A DNA stretch of 64,000 nt from Streptomyces sp. NBC_01454 (lineage in GTDB: Bacteria; Actinomycetota; Actinomycetes; Streptomycetales; Streptomycetaceae), in contig NZ_CP109460.1 of the NCBI RefSeq assembly GCF_036227565.1, positions 3,534,001 to 3,598,000 on the forward strand. Direction: 5' to 3'. Position numbers and translations under genes: made by a program. The notes under the pieces are model-generated. The model saw nothing but the letters and a program-made list of their open reading frames with translations, made no database searches and was not told the DNA's origin. This document shows positions 41,997-50,104 of the stretch, in pieces (the first letter of the stretch is position 1; the number at the start of each line of letters is the position of its first letter).

Positions 41997-42037
41997 ACCC
42001 GGGCCGCCCGGAAGAAGGAGGACCGGGCGGCCCGGGT
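41997..42037 (-). terminator. Terminator after rodlin 2
   Basis: A perfect 15-bp stem (41997-42011 with 42023-42037) lies 14 bp after the rodlin 2 stop. The rest of the 455-bp gap 41596-42050 is AT-rich relative to the genome (41690-41990) and holds the rodlin 1 promoter. The plus-strand frame 41739-41930 has no ribosome site and is not called. Confidence 0.8.
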
Positions 42038-42050
42038 CGTACGCGGCCGG

Positions 42051-42458
42051 TCAGTGGTTGTGGGCGCCGTTGCCGGAGAGGATCGGAATGTTGTCCAGCA
42101 CGTGCGACAGCGGGTCGTCGCCCTTTGCCTGAGTCGAGTTCTCGGTGCACTGCTGGTTCTGCGCGCTGGACAGCACATTGATGTCCTGCAGCCCAATCGC
42201 GGCCGCACCTGCGAGGGCCTGGACGGGCACCTTGCCCACGGCGATGCAGGGCTTGTTCAGCGAGCCCTGGATCAGGCCGATCTGCGGGCTCATGTAACCA
42301 TACGTGGTCGAATTCCCGTAGAACTGCGTAGCGCCGTTGCCGTTGACGGTAGACGGCCCGTGCTGGTTACCGATCGCCATCGCATCGGGGGCGGCAGCGG
42401 CGGCCACACCGACAATGGAAGCAGCCGCGGCCGCGGTCGCCAGAACCTTCTTGATCAT
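42051..42458 (-). CDS. Rodlin 2
   Basis: The 135-residue rodlin has signal peptide MIKKVLATAAAAASIVGVAAA then AAPDAMA. The mature part includes GNQHGPSTVNGNGATQFYGNSTTYGYMS, IQGSLNKPCIAVGK and NVLSSAQNQQCTENSTQAKGDDPLSHVLDNIPILSGNGAHNH in separate blocks. It is closely similar to rodlin 3 (same signal start, same C-terminal half). It ends HNH rather than GNR or GNG. Confidence 0.93.
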   Translation of the reverse strand: MIKKVLATAAAAASIVGVAAAAAPDAMAIGNQHGPSTVNGNGATQFYGNSTTYGYMSPQIGLIQGSLNKPCIAVGKVPVQALAGAAAIGLQDINVLSSAQNQQCTENSTQAKGDDPLSHVLDNIPILSGNGAHNH

Positions 42459-42789
42459 TTTGGTCCTTCGTGTTTCGGGATGCCCTTGGGCCGGGCAATA
42501 TGCCCAACTCACAAGGATGATTTTGGTTGTTCTCATTCACTCAAACAGCTGCGCCCCGAGCCGTTTTCGCCGCTCGGCTTCGCGACCGGGCACCTGCGCT
42601 CGGAATGAGAAACGGCCGAGCCGTGGCGCGGCGCCGGGCACCTCAATCCGCAGCCACGTACCGCGAAATCTCGATGTCATCGAACTCACCTGCCGCGGCG
42701 GCGGAGCCGGGAAGTCCACACCCGTCGCCGCTCTGGGCCGGGCAGCTCCGAGGGCCGCCCTCCGACGGTCAACGCCACCCGTCCCGGAA
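42459..42789. other. Gap upstream of rodlin 2
   Basis: These 331 bases contain an AT-rich stretch at 42500-42560 (GATGATTTTGGTTGTTC), the likely rodlin 2 promoter, and GC-rich 3' sequence after the 95-residue secreted protein. No ORF with supporting features was found. Confidence 0.4.
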
Positions 42790-43077
42790 TTACTTGAGCG
42801 GCAGCCCACCGAGCAGCGGAGTCTTCTTTGCCGTCCCGGTAACGCCACGGAGCAGCTTCTTCGCGTTGGTCGACCTGACCTTGCCCTCCGCGGCCTTGAC
42901 CGTATTGATCAGCGGAGTGAGCTGGTGGCCGTCCAGCTGCTTGTTGCTCAGGGCGTCGGACAGCCCGCCATTGAGGCTCATGGTCGGAGCGCCGGGCTGG
43001 GCGGCGAAAGCGGGCGCGGCGACGCCCAGTGCCATAACGGAACCGGCGACAACCGCAGCAGACTTTGCGTACTTCAC
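42790..43077 (-). CDS. Small secreted protein of the rodlin/chaplin locus, unknown family
   Basis: The 95-residue protein begins MKYAKSAAVVAGSVMALGVA and is cut after AAPAFA, so the mature form is about 69 residues. It has no Cys and no chaplin or rodlin motif. It contains SLNGGLSDALSNKQLDGHQLTPLINTVKAAEGK and a basic end with KKTPLLGGLPLK. The signal peptide closely resembles that of the short chaplin at 43349-43582 (MKYAK start), suggesting common expression. Location suggests a cell-surface role during aerial growth. The function is unknown. Confidence 0.85.
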   Translation of the reverse strand: MKYAKSAAVVAGSVMALGVAAPAFAAQPGAPTMSLNGGLSDALSNKQLDGHQLTPLINTVKAAEGKVRSTNAKKLLRGVTGTAKKTPLLGGLPLK

Positions 43078-43279
43078 TTCAACTGTCCCTTCTCGGGCGG
43101 TGCTTGACGGTGCCGCGACATCAGCGCCACGTGAGCAATCACTTCGCTGCTCGGATCACCGCTTTCAGCATGATTAACGAGTGCCTTCGTCCGGGGAAAC
43201 CCTGAAGTTCCGCCCTTCTCGGCCAATCCGCCCGAAAGTTGGAGGGTTGTGCAGGTGCCCATTTGGAGATGAAGGGCAA

Positions 43280-43317
43280 CCGGCCCCGGTGCACAGGGGA
43301 CCGTGCACCGGGGCCGG
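43280..43317 (-). terminator. Terminator after short chaplin 1
   Basis: A perfect 15-bp stem CCGGCCCCGGTGCAC with its complement (43280-43294 with 43303-43317) and an 8-base loop lies 31 bp after the chaplin stop. Confidence 0.85.
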
Positions 43318-43348
43318 GTCACATCGAAACGGCTCGAATTCCTTCGAG

Positions 43349-43582
43349 TCAGTGGTTCAGGCAAGTGTTGCCGAACGCCGGGTTCAGCAGAGCGACGATG
43401 TTGACGGTGTTGCCGCACAGGTTGATCGGGATGTGAACCGGAACCTGGATGGCGTTGCCGGAGATGACTCCGGGGGAGTTCTTGGCGCCCCCTGCGGCCC
43501 CCGCGTCGGCGAACGCCGGCGCTGCCGAGCCCACCGCCATGATCGTGCCGGCAGTGATTGCTGCGACCTTTGCGTACTTCAC
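43349..43582 (-). CDS. Short chaplin 1
   Basis: The 77-residue short chaplin has signal peptide MKYAKVAAITAGTIMAVGSA then APAFA. The single chaplin domain is KNSPGVISGNAIQVPVHIPINLCGNTVNIVALLNPAFGNTCLNH in parts (residues about 34-77), with the two conserved Cys. It resembles the secreted ChpD-H class. The GTG start has a GGAAGGG site. Confidence 0.93.
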   Translation of the reverse strand: MKYAKVAAITAGTIMAVGSAAPAFADAGAAGGAKNSPGVISGNAIQVPVHIPINLCGNTVNIVALLNPAFGNTCLNH

Positions 43583-43883
43583 TTTCTGCCCTTCCTTGCA
43601 GCGGGTCCGTAGCGCACACGACCGTCGTGTCGCTCGGGCGCTGTGTTGCTCGCCCGTAACGCCGCTGCCGATATTGGTAACGATTTCCCCTCGTGGACGA
43701 AACTCTTGCCCGGAGGTTTTCGGAGGAATCGCCCGAAGGGTGCACAACCGTTTCGAGAGATTGCCACCGCGCATACGACGCGGAAAAAACACCGGAGTTC
43801 GAACAGACGAGGCATCCGCCGAATACGAATTCCTACCGAAAGGAGGATCGAGAAATTCCGTCCTTACGGTTCGTAACGGGGTA

Positions 43884-43936
43884 TCGCAGGCCCCGGGCCG
43901 CTCTGGAAATGAGAGCCGGCGGTCCAGGCCTGCGAC
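43884..43936 (-). terminator. Possible terminator after rodlin 3
   Basis: TCGCAGGCC (43884-43892) and GGCCTGCGA (43928-43936) form a 9-bp stem around a long, partly structured loop, 12 bp after the rodlin 3 stop. The rest of the gap 43583-43947 is comparatively AT-rich (43640-43880) and is the chaplin promoter region, with no supported ORF. Confidence 0.5.
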
Positions 43937-43947
43937 CGATGGCCGGC

Positions 43948-44355
43948 TCAGCGGTTGCCGACGCCGTTGCCCGACAGGATCGGGATGTCGCTGAGGATGT
44001 GCGACAGCGGGTCGTCGCCCTTTGCCTGAGTCGAGTTCTCGGTGCACTGCTGGTTCTGCGAGCTGGACAGCACATTGATGTCCTGCAGCGCAATCGGGGC
44101 CGCACCTGCCAAGACCTGGGCGTCCACCTTGCCCAGAGCAAGGCAGGGCTTGTTCAGCGAGCCCTGGATGAGCTCCAGCTGCGGGCTCATCCGGCCCACG
44201 GTGGTGGAGTTGCCGAACGCGCTCTTGGCGCCGTTCCCGTTGACCGTGGACGTGCCGTTTTGGTTCCCGATCGCCATGGCCTGCGGGGCGGCCGTCGCCG
44301 AGATTCCGACGACGGACGCGGCTACAGCCGTCGTGGCCAGGACCTTCTTGATCAC
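43948..44355 (-). CDS. Rodlin 3
   Basis: The 135-residue rodlin has signal peptide MIKKVLATTAVAASVVGISA then TAAPQAMA. The mature domain has GNQNGTSTVNGNGAKSAFGN, ELIQGSLNKPCLALGKVDAQ and NVLSSSQNQQCTENSTQAKGDDPLSHILSDIPILSG in separate blocks. It starts with GTG and is preceded by AGAAGGGT. It shares more with rodlin 2 than with rodlin 1, pointing to a recent duplication. Confidence 0.93.
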   Translation of the reverse strand: MIKKVLATTAVAASVVGISATAAPQAMAIGNQNGTSTVNGNGAKSAFGNSTTVGRMSPQLELIQGSLNKPCLALGKVDAQVLAGAAPIALQDINVLSSSQNQQCTENSTQAKGDDPLSHILSDIPILSGNGVGNR

Positions 44356-44514
44356 GATTTACCCTTCTCGAAGCGGAGTGCCCGTATCCGGAGCGCCCTG
44401 GTCAACTCGCTTCCGAGGGAGCGGTTTCGCCGTTTCACCCGAATGCCACGAAACCAATAGACACATATCATTGACGCTGAGCCACGTTGCGCTGCCGGGG
44501 CCTTTGGGCATACG

Positions 44515-44545
44515 AAAGGCCGGTACGGAATGCGTACCGGCCTTT
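44515..44545 (-). terminator. Terminator after short chaplin 2
   Basis: A perfect 13-bp stem AAAGGCCGGTACG with its complement (44515-44527 with 44533-44545) and loop GAATG lies 54 bp past the chaplin stop, with A/T pairs at the base. Confidence 0.85.
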
Positions 44546-44599
44546 GCCGCCGAGAGGCCCCGCCCGGGCAAGGGCCGGGCCTCAAGCACCGTATGGTGG

Positions 44600-44845
44600 T
44601 CAGAGGTTGACGCAGGTGTTGCCGAAAGCCGGGTTCAGCAGCGCGACGACGTTGATGGTGTTGCCACAGACGTTGAGCGGCAGGTCGACCGGGACCTGAA
44701 TGAGGTTTCCGGAGATAACGCCGGGCGAGTTCTGGGTGACGCCCGCAGCGCCGGCGCCGCCGTAGGCGCTGGCCACACCGGCCCCGCTCACAACGGCAAT
44801 GCCCGCGGCGGCGGACAGGACAGCGGCCTTGGAGACAAACTTCAC
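44600..44845 (-). CDS. Short chaplin 2
   Basis: The 81-residue short chaplin from GTG 44845 (MKFVSKAAVLSAAAGIAVVSG) has AGAGG seven bases ahead; an ATG 15 bases upstream is possible. The chaplin domain has TQNSPGVISGNLIQVPVDLPLNVCGNTINVVALLNPAFGNTCVNL in parts (residues 37-81) with two Cys. It is the first gene of the surface-protein locus on this strand. Confidence 0.92.
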   Translation of the reverse strand: MKFVSKAAVLSAAAGIAVVSGAGVASAYGGAGAAGVTQNSPGVISGNLIQVPVDLPLNVCGNTINVVALLNPAFGNTCVNL

Positions 44846-45094
44846 GGTGAACCTCTTCACTGAGCAGCAAGCAGATATCGATGATGCGCCGCTTTGAGCG
44901 ACAAGCTGCTCAACGCATCAACAGGGGGAAAGTAGCGCTTCATTCGGGTGAATACGTGAGCCTGAGCCGCAGGAATTCGGTGCCATCGATTTCCTCGTCA
45001 TGGCAGCTTGCGCCAATCACCGTTCACCATGCGGCAGTTGTGGGGGCATTCGTGCCCCTCGTGGCGTCGTGGCCTCGTGGCGTCGCGGCCTCAT

Positions 45095-45190
45095 CGTCGC
45101 AAGCCCGTATCGCCGCACGGCCGTATCGCCGCACGGCCGCATCGCCGCACGGCCGCATCGCCGCACGGCCGCATCGCCGCACGGCCGCAT
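45095..45190. repeat. 16-bp tandem repeat, five clear copies plus one degenerate
   Basis: Five copies of CGCCGCACGGCCGYAT run without a gap from 45111 to 45190; a weaker copy (CGTCGCAAGCCCGTAT) precedes at 45095. The period is 16, not a multiple of three, and no gene covers it. It lies in the 489-bp gap 44846-45334 between the chaplin promoter and the polymerase gene. Copy number may vary between strains. Confidence 0.9.
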
Positions 45191-45334
45191 GACGGTGGCT
45201 GCTGAGCAGGTGCTGGGCCCGCCGCGGGCGGCTGTGCCAGGGGCTGCCCCCGGCCCGTTCCCGGCGCCTGTCGTCCGCGCTGGTCAGGGCCGACACCAGG
45301 GCCGTTGTCAGACCCCGGTGCGAGACTCAGGGGC

Positions 45335-47017
45335 ATGAGATGGGCGGTGGTGGAGACGGGCGACGGGGGTGCTCGTCTCTGCCCGCTCGCCCAGGACGGA
45401 CGGGCCGCGGGGCCGGTGCTGGAGGAGCCCTCGCTCGCCGAGGCCGTGCGCAGCCGTCCCGAGGTCGAGCGGTGGGTGTGGCGGTCCACCGCGGAGATCT
45501 ACCGGCCGCTGCTGGCGGCGGGAGTGCGGGTCGAGCGCTGCTACGACGTGGAGGCCGCGGAGGCGCTGCTGATCGGCCATGAGGAGGGGCAGTACGGGCA
45601 GCCGCGTTCCCTGGCCGCTGCCTGGGCGCGGCTGCACGGCCTGCCCGTTCCGCAGGACGGGCCCGCCCGTACGGCGCAGACCCAGCCGTCCCTGTTCGAG
45701 CCGGGTCCGGTGCCGCTGCCGCCCGGCACGGACGAGCTCGCCGCGCTGCTGGAGGTCTATGCCGGCCAGGTGGCGCGTACGGAGAAGGCGAAGCATCCCG
45801 ATCGGATGCGGCTGCTGCTCGCCTCCGAGTCCGCGGGCATGCTGGTGGCCTCGGAAATGGGGCGGTTCGGGGTGCCCTGGCGGGCGGATGTGCACCGTGA
45901 CCTGCTCGCCCGGCTGCTGGGCGAGCGCTATCCGGGCGGGCTGGAGCCACGGCGGATGGCGGAGCTGGCGGAAGAGGTGTCCCAAGCGTTCGGCACGGGC
46001 GCGCGGGTGCGCCCGGATCTGCCCCAGGAGATCATCAGGGCCTTCGCCCGCGCCGGGATTGCCCTCACCTCGACCCGCAAATGGGAACTCCAGCGGATCG
46101 ACCACCCCGCGGTGGCACCGCTGTTGGCGTACAAGACGCTCTACCGTCTGCATACCGCCCATGGCTGGGCGTGGCTCCAGCAGTGGGTGCACGACGGCCG
46201 CTTCCGCCCCGAATATCTGCCCGGCGGCACGGTCTCCGGCCGGTGGACCACCAATGGCGGCGGCGCGCTCCAGATCCCCAAGGTGATCCGGCAGGCCGTG
46301 CGTGCCGATCCGGGGTGGCGTCTGGTGGTCGCCGACGCCGACCAGATGGAGCCCCGGGTACTGGCGGCCGTCTCCCGCGACCGGGGCCTGATGGAGGTGG
46401 CCGGCAGCGGCGAGGATCTGTACGCGGATCTGGCGGCCCGGGCGTTCGGCGGCGACCGCGACCGGGCCAAACTCGCCCTGCTGGGTGCCATTTACGGCCA
46501 GACCTCCGGCGATGCCCTCAAGCACATGGCCGATCTGCGCCGCCGCTATCCGGCCGCGGTGGCGTATGTGGACGAGGCGGCACGCGCGGGCGAGGAGGGC
46601 CGGCTGGTGCGCACCTGGATGGGACGCACCTGCCCGCCGGTGTCCGTGACGCCGCCGGACGAGGCGGGGCTGCCCCAGGAGGACGACCAGGCGGTGGGGT
46701 ACGCCGGCGGCTCGGCCGCCGCGCGGGCCCGCGGCCGGTTCACCCGTAACTTCGTCGTCCAGGGCAGCGCCGCCGACTGGGCGTTGCTGATGCTGGCGGC
46801 GCTGCGCCGGGCGCTGGCGGAGGGCGGACTCCGCGCCGAGCTGGTCTTCTTCCAGCACGACGAGGTGATCGTGCACTGCCCCGCCGAGGAGGCGGCGACC
46901 GTGTCCGAGGCGATCGCCGCGGCGGCCGCGGCGGCGGGGCGGATCGCCTTCGGGGACACCCCCGTCCGCTTTCCGTTCACCACGGCGGTGGTGGAGTGCT
47001 ATGCCGACGCGAAGTGA
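45335..47017 (+). CDS. DNA polymerase I-like protein (degenerate exonuclease domain, family A polymerase)
   Basis: The 560-residue protein from ATG 45335 (MRWAVVETGDGG) is the short actinobacterial family A polymerase annotated as bifunctional 3'-5' exonuclease/DNA polymerase. Motif A is LVVADADQMEPRVLAAVS, the region of motif B is AKLALLGAIYGQTSGDA, and motif C is LVFFQHDEVIVHCP with the catalytic QHDE. The N-terminal ~170 residues take the place of the exonuclease domain but lack a convincing DxE. There is no 5'-nuclease domain. It probably serves in repair rather than Okazaki processing. Its start follows the 16-bp tandem repeat by 145 bp. Confidence 0.88.
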   Translation: MRWAVVETGDGGARLCPLAQDGRAAGPVLEEPSLAEAVRSRPEVERWVWRSTAEIYRPLLAAGVRVERCYDVEAAEALLIGHEEGQYGQPRSLAAAWARLHGLPVPQDGPARTAQTQPSLFEPGPVPLPPGTDELAALLEVYAGQVARTEKAKHPDRMRLLLASESAGMLVASEMGRFGVPWRADVHRDLLARLLGERYPGGLEPRRMAELAEEVSQAFGTGARVRPDLPQEIIRAFARAGIALTSTRKWELQRIDHPAVAPLLAYKTLYRLHTAHGWAWLQQWVHDGRFRPEYLPGGTVSGRWTTNGGGALQIPKVIRQAVRADPGWRLVVADADQMEPRVLAAVSRDRGLMEVAGSGEDLYADLAARAFGGDRDRAKLALLGAIYGQTSGDALKHMADLRRRYPAAVAYVDEAARAGEEGRLVRTWMGRTCPPVSVTPPDEAGLPQEDDQAVGYAGGSAAARARGRFTRNFVVQGSAADWALLMLAALRRALAEGGLRAELVFFQHDEVIVHCPAEEAATVSEAIAAAAAAAGRIAFGDTPVRFPFTTAVVECYADAK

Positions 47018-47130
47018 CCGGGGGCGCCGGCGGGGAGGGAGTCGGTGAGGGCGGGGAGGGTGTCGGTGGTGGTGAGAAGGGTGCTGTGCGAGCAGAATGC
47101 AGGGCCCCTACGCGATCACCGGAGGCCCCT

Positions 47131-48123
47131 GTGCCCTTCCCGCCGGGAAGAGCCGTCCATCCTGAACTCGCCCCGTATCTGGAGGGCTTGCCGCCGTACT
47201 CCGATCCCTACCAGGACATCAAGGCGACCCGTGCGCGGTTCCGGGAGCTGCTGGCCGCGACCCCGGCCGACCGCACCGGGGTGTGCAGCCGGCGGTACGA
47301 CATCCCGCGGGAGGACGGCAGCACCCTGACCGTCGAGGTCTACCGTCCCGAGGGTGCCGAGGAGAACGAGGGCACCGGTGCCGGCGGCGCGCTGCCCGCC
47401 GTGCTCCATTTCCACGGCGGCGGGTACGCCATCGGCCGTGCCTTGCCGGGACAGGACAAGACGGCCATCGATCTCTGCCGTGGGCTGCCCGCCGTAGTCG
47501 TCTCCGTCGAATACCGTCTCGCGCCCGAGCACCGCTATCCGGCGGGTGTGGAGGACTGCTATCGCGCGCTGGAGTGGACCGCGGGGCAGGCGGCCGGACT
47601 CGGCATCGACCCCGAGCGGATCGCCCTCACCGGGAACTCCGCGGGCGGCGGGCTGAGCGCCGCCGTGGCCCTGATGTCCCGCGACGGCGGCGGACCGTCT
47701 CTCGCCTACCAGTCGATGTGCGTACCGGACCTCGATGACCGCGTCGCCGGGGAACCACTCCCGGCGGATGGCGAGAACGTGCCGAGCCCGTGGGTCAACA
47801 GCCTCCGCACGATCCGTCTGTCGTGGCAGCACTATCTGCCCGAGGGGACGGCGGCGGACTCCTACGCAGCGGCGGCCCGCGCCGAGGACCTCACGGGGCT
47901 GCCGCCGGCCTATGTCCTGGTCTGCGATCTCGATCCGCTGCGGGACGCGGGGCTGGCATACGCCCGGCGCCTGATGGACGCAGGGGTGCAGGTCACGGTC
48001 CGCAATGTGCCCGGAGCCTGGCACGGCTTCGAGCTGTACGCACCACGGACGCGGCTCGCGCGGGAGAGGACGGCCCACTGGACGGGGCATCTGCGGGCGG
48101 CGTTGTATCCGGCGGCGGACTGA
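47131..48123 (+). CDS. Alpha/beta hydrolase, hormone-sensitive-lipase family
   Basis: The 330-residue esterase has the HSL oxyanion motif LHFHGGGYAIGRALPG, the nucleophile elbow IALTGNSAGGGLSAAVALM (GNSAG), a DLDPLRDAGLAYARRL segment with the Asp, and VPGAWHGFELY with the catalytic His. GTG 47131 follows GGAGG by five bases. The upstream in-frame sequence from 46996 is Gly/Glu repeat and non-coding-like. It probably hydrolyses short acyl esters. No operon partner follows; the TetR gene converges on it. Confidence 0.92.
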   Translation: MPFPPGRAVHPELAPYLEGLPPYSDPYQDIKATRARFRELLAATPADRTGVCSRRYDIPREDGSTLTVEVYRPEGAEENEGTGAGGALPAVLHFHGGGYAIGRALPGQDKTAIDLCRGLPAVVVSVEYRLAPEHRYPAGVEDCYRALEWTAGQAAGLGIDPERIALTGNSAGGGLSAAVALMSRDGGGPSLAYQSMCVPDLDDRVAGEPLPADGENVPSPWVNSLRTIRLSWQHYLPEGTAADSYAAAARAEDLTGLPPAYVLVCDLDPLRDAGLAYARRLMDAGVQVTVRNVPGAWHGFELYAPRTRLARERTAHWTGHLRAALYPAAD

Positions 48124-48157
48124 GACGCCCGGTCAGGCGTCCGGTCAGGGCGTCCGG

Positions 48158-48817
48158 TCAGGGCGCCTGGTCAGGCGCCCGGTCGCCCTGACTCGTGCCG
48201 CCCGGGCTCGTGCCGCCCGGGTGACCGACCGTGGAGATCAGGCCACGGGTGAGTCGCACCATCGCGGCGACCAGGGGCTCGCGCGGGTGGTCGGGGCGCT
48301 CCAGCCACCACAGGGCGAGGCCGTACAGCGAACTGCGGATCGCCTCGCCGAGCGGCTCCAGTTCGGCCTCGGGGATGCCGGGTACGAACTCGCGCAGCAG
48401 CGCCATGTCCGTCTCCCGCTGTCTGCGCTGCAGCTCCTGGTGGAAGGCCTGCACCTCGGCGTCCCCGGTGGTGTCCCGGAACATCATGCGCCAGGTGTAC
48501 GGATGGCTCTGCACATGCGCGAACCAGGCGTCGTACATCGCCACCAGCCGGGTGTCCAGCTCGCCCTCGCCGTGCAGGAGTTCACCGATCGGGGCGGCGG
48601 CCAGCTCGTCGCGGTGCCGCTCCAGCAGGGCGAGGTGCAGCTCCTGTTTGGAGTCGAAGTGGCGGTAGAGCATCGGCTTGCTCAGGCCCGCCGCGGCCGC
48701 GATCTCCCCGATGGTCGTGCCCGCGAAGCCGCGCTCCGCGAACAGCCGGGCCGCGGCGTCCTCGATACGCGTCCTGGCCTCGGCGCGCGCGGCGCGGCTC
48801 CGGTCGATCTCGCCCAT
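48158..48817 (-). CDS. TetR family transcriptional regulator
   Basis: The 219-residue regulator has an N-terminal HTH, RIEDAAARLFAERGFAGTTIGEIAAAAGLSKPMLYRHFDSKQEL (residues 17-60), and a helical ligand domain with WWLERPDHPREPLVAAMVRLTRGLI. The C-terminal HPGGTSPGGTSQGDRAPDQAP is low-complexity; its DNA contains imperfect GCGYCCGGTCAGG repeats extending past the gene. It is directly head-to-head with the truncated monooxygenase remnant. Confidence 0.92.
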   Translation of the reverse strand: MGEIDRSRAARAEARTRIEDAAARLFAERGFAGTTIGEIAAAAGLSKPMLYRHFDSKQELHLALLERHRDELAAAPIGELLHGEGELDTRLVAMYDAWFAHVQSHPYTWRMMFRDTTGDAEVQAFHQELQRRQRETDMALLREFVPGIPEAELEPLGEAIRSSLYGLALWWLERPDHPREPLVAAMVRLTRGLISTVGHPGGTSPGGTSQGDRAPDQAP

Positions 48818-48841
48818 ACGCTCCCGCCCCTGCGATCTGGC

Positions 48842-49480
48842 TCATTCCGGCTGGCGTTTCGGGTCGCCAGGGCCCAGACCGCGCTCACCGGCCTCATCGC
48901 CGCCGGCCCGCCCCGGCTGCGCCCCGGCCGGGCCACCCTGCTCGCCTCCTGGGAGGACGACGCCGCGCTCGACCGCTTCCTCGCCCAGGATCCGCCGGCG
49001 CGACGGCTGGCCGGCGGCTGGCAGGTGCGGTTGCGGCCGCTCCGCATTTCCGGTTCCTGGCCTCCGCTGCCGGTGGAGATCGACCCCGATGCCGCTCGGG
49101 GCGAGGAGGACGGGCCGGTCGCCGTGCTCACCCTGGGGCAGTTGCGGCTGCGTCGCGCGCTGCCGTTCCTGCGCGCCAACTCCCGGGCCGGCGGCCGGGC
49201 CGCGGCCGATCCCTCCCTGGTCGCCTCGGTCGCCGTGGCCAGACCGCCCCGCTTCGTCGGCACCTTCTCCCTCTGGCGGAGCGCCTCGGCGATGCGCCAC
49301 TACGCCTACGGTGCCGCCCGGCCCGAGCACAAGGAAGTCGTCGGGGAGCACCGGGCGAATCCGTTCCACCACGAGGCGGCGTTCCTTCGTTTCCGGCCCT
49401 ACGGTGCGCGGGGAACGCTGGACGGCCAGGAGCTGGAGGCGCTTGAATCCCTGGGGGGAGCGAACCCCCCGCATGCGTGA
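48842..49480 (+). pseudogene. 5'-truncated spheroidene-monooxygenase-like gene
   Basis: About 212 residues of reading frame begin in mid-domain (SGSFRLAFRVARAQTALTG) only 25 bp from the TetR start. There is no ATG/GTG/TTG in frame and no ribosome site. The remainder looks intact: GRATLLASWEDDAALDRFLAQDP, GGWQVRLRPLRISGSWP, VAVLTLGQLRLRRALPFLR, VASVAVARPPRFVGTFSLWRS, HYAYG and HHEAAFLRFRPYGARGTLDG. This is the CrtA/spheroidene monooxygenase-like family seen in actinomycetes, usually with ~20-30 more N-terminal residues. Either a deletion removed the start or a rare CTG is used (48851). Confidence in the family is moderate; in the truncation, fair. Confidence 0.6.
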
Positions 49481-49507
49481 ACGGCCGGGACGAGCGCGGG
49501 AGCAGGG

Positions 49508-49999
49508 ATGACGACCGAGAACGGCGAGAACGGCGAGAACGGCGAGCACGCCGCACAAGGCGAGAACGGCGTACACGGCAGGGGCGCGGACGCCCCGCGC
49601 GACGGGCTGGAGCGCATCAATCCACCGCATCTCGCGCCGCCGGCCGGCTTCAGCCATGGCGTGCGCGCCGCCTCGGGCACCATGGTCTTCCTCGCCGGGC
49701 AGACCGCGCTCGACGGATCGGGCCGGATCGTCGGAGACGGCGTCGTCGAGCAGTTCGAGCGGGCGCTGACCAATCTCCTGGACGTCGCGGCGGCGGCCGG
49801 CGCCGGGCCGTCCGACCTCGCCAAACTCACCGTCTTCGCCGTCGATGTCGCCGACTACCGCCGGCATGCCCGCGATCTCGGCCTGGTGTGGAAGCGGCTG
49901 GTCGGCGGCGACTATCCGGCGATGGCGGTGATCGGGACCACCCGATTGTGGGACGAGGCGGCACTGGTCGAGATCGAGGGCATCGCCGTCGTCCGGTAG
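49508..49999 (+). CDS. RidA family protein
   Basis: RidA proteins hydrolyse reactive enamine/imine intermediates of amino-acid metabolism. The 163-residue protein has a ~45-residue Gly/Asn/Glu-rich N-terminal extension with ENGENGENGEHAAQGENG repeats. The domain follows: GVRAASGTMVFLAGQTALDGSG, then VEQFERALTNLLDVAAAAGAG and LTVFAVDVADYRRHARDL. It ends PAMAVIGTTRLWDEAALVEIEGIAVV. The usual catalytic Arg (in the R-V-C/A block) is not obvious, so it may be a RidA paralogue with another role. Confidence 0.87.
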   Translation: MTTENGENGENGEHAAQGENGVHGRGADAPRDGLERINPPHLAPPAGFSHGVRAASGTMVFLAGQTALDGSGRIVGDGVVEQFERALTNLLDVAAAAGAGPSDLAKLTVFAVDVADYRRHARDLGLVWKRLVGGDYPAMAVIGTTRLWDEAALVEIEGIAVVR

Positions 50000-50022
50000 C
50001 GGCGGCGCATCTCCCGCCCCGC

Positions 50023-50089
50023 CCCGCACACACCAGAGGCGCCCGCCCCACCGGTCCTCCGGTGGAACGAGCGCCCTGAGGTGTGCGGG
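50023..50089. terminator. Bidirectional structured terminator
   Basis: A long stem with outer arms CCCGCACAC/GTGTGCGGG (50023-50031 with 50081-50089) and an AGGCGC/GCGCC extension encloses an inner CCACCGG/CCGGTGG hairpin. It lies between the convergent RidA and acyltransferase genes. Confidence 0.7.
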
Positions 50090-50104
50090 CCGTGTCCGCT
50101 CCGC

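Noticed and set aside
48123..48185. Imperfect GCGYCCGGTCAGG repeats considered as a CRISPR-like or attachment site
   Set aside because: The units are only ~12 bp with no spacers and overlap the low-complexity end of the TetR gene, so they are simple sequence slippage.
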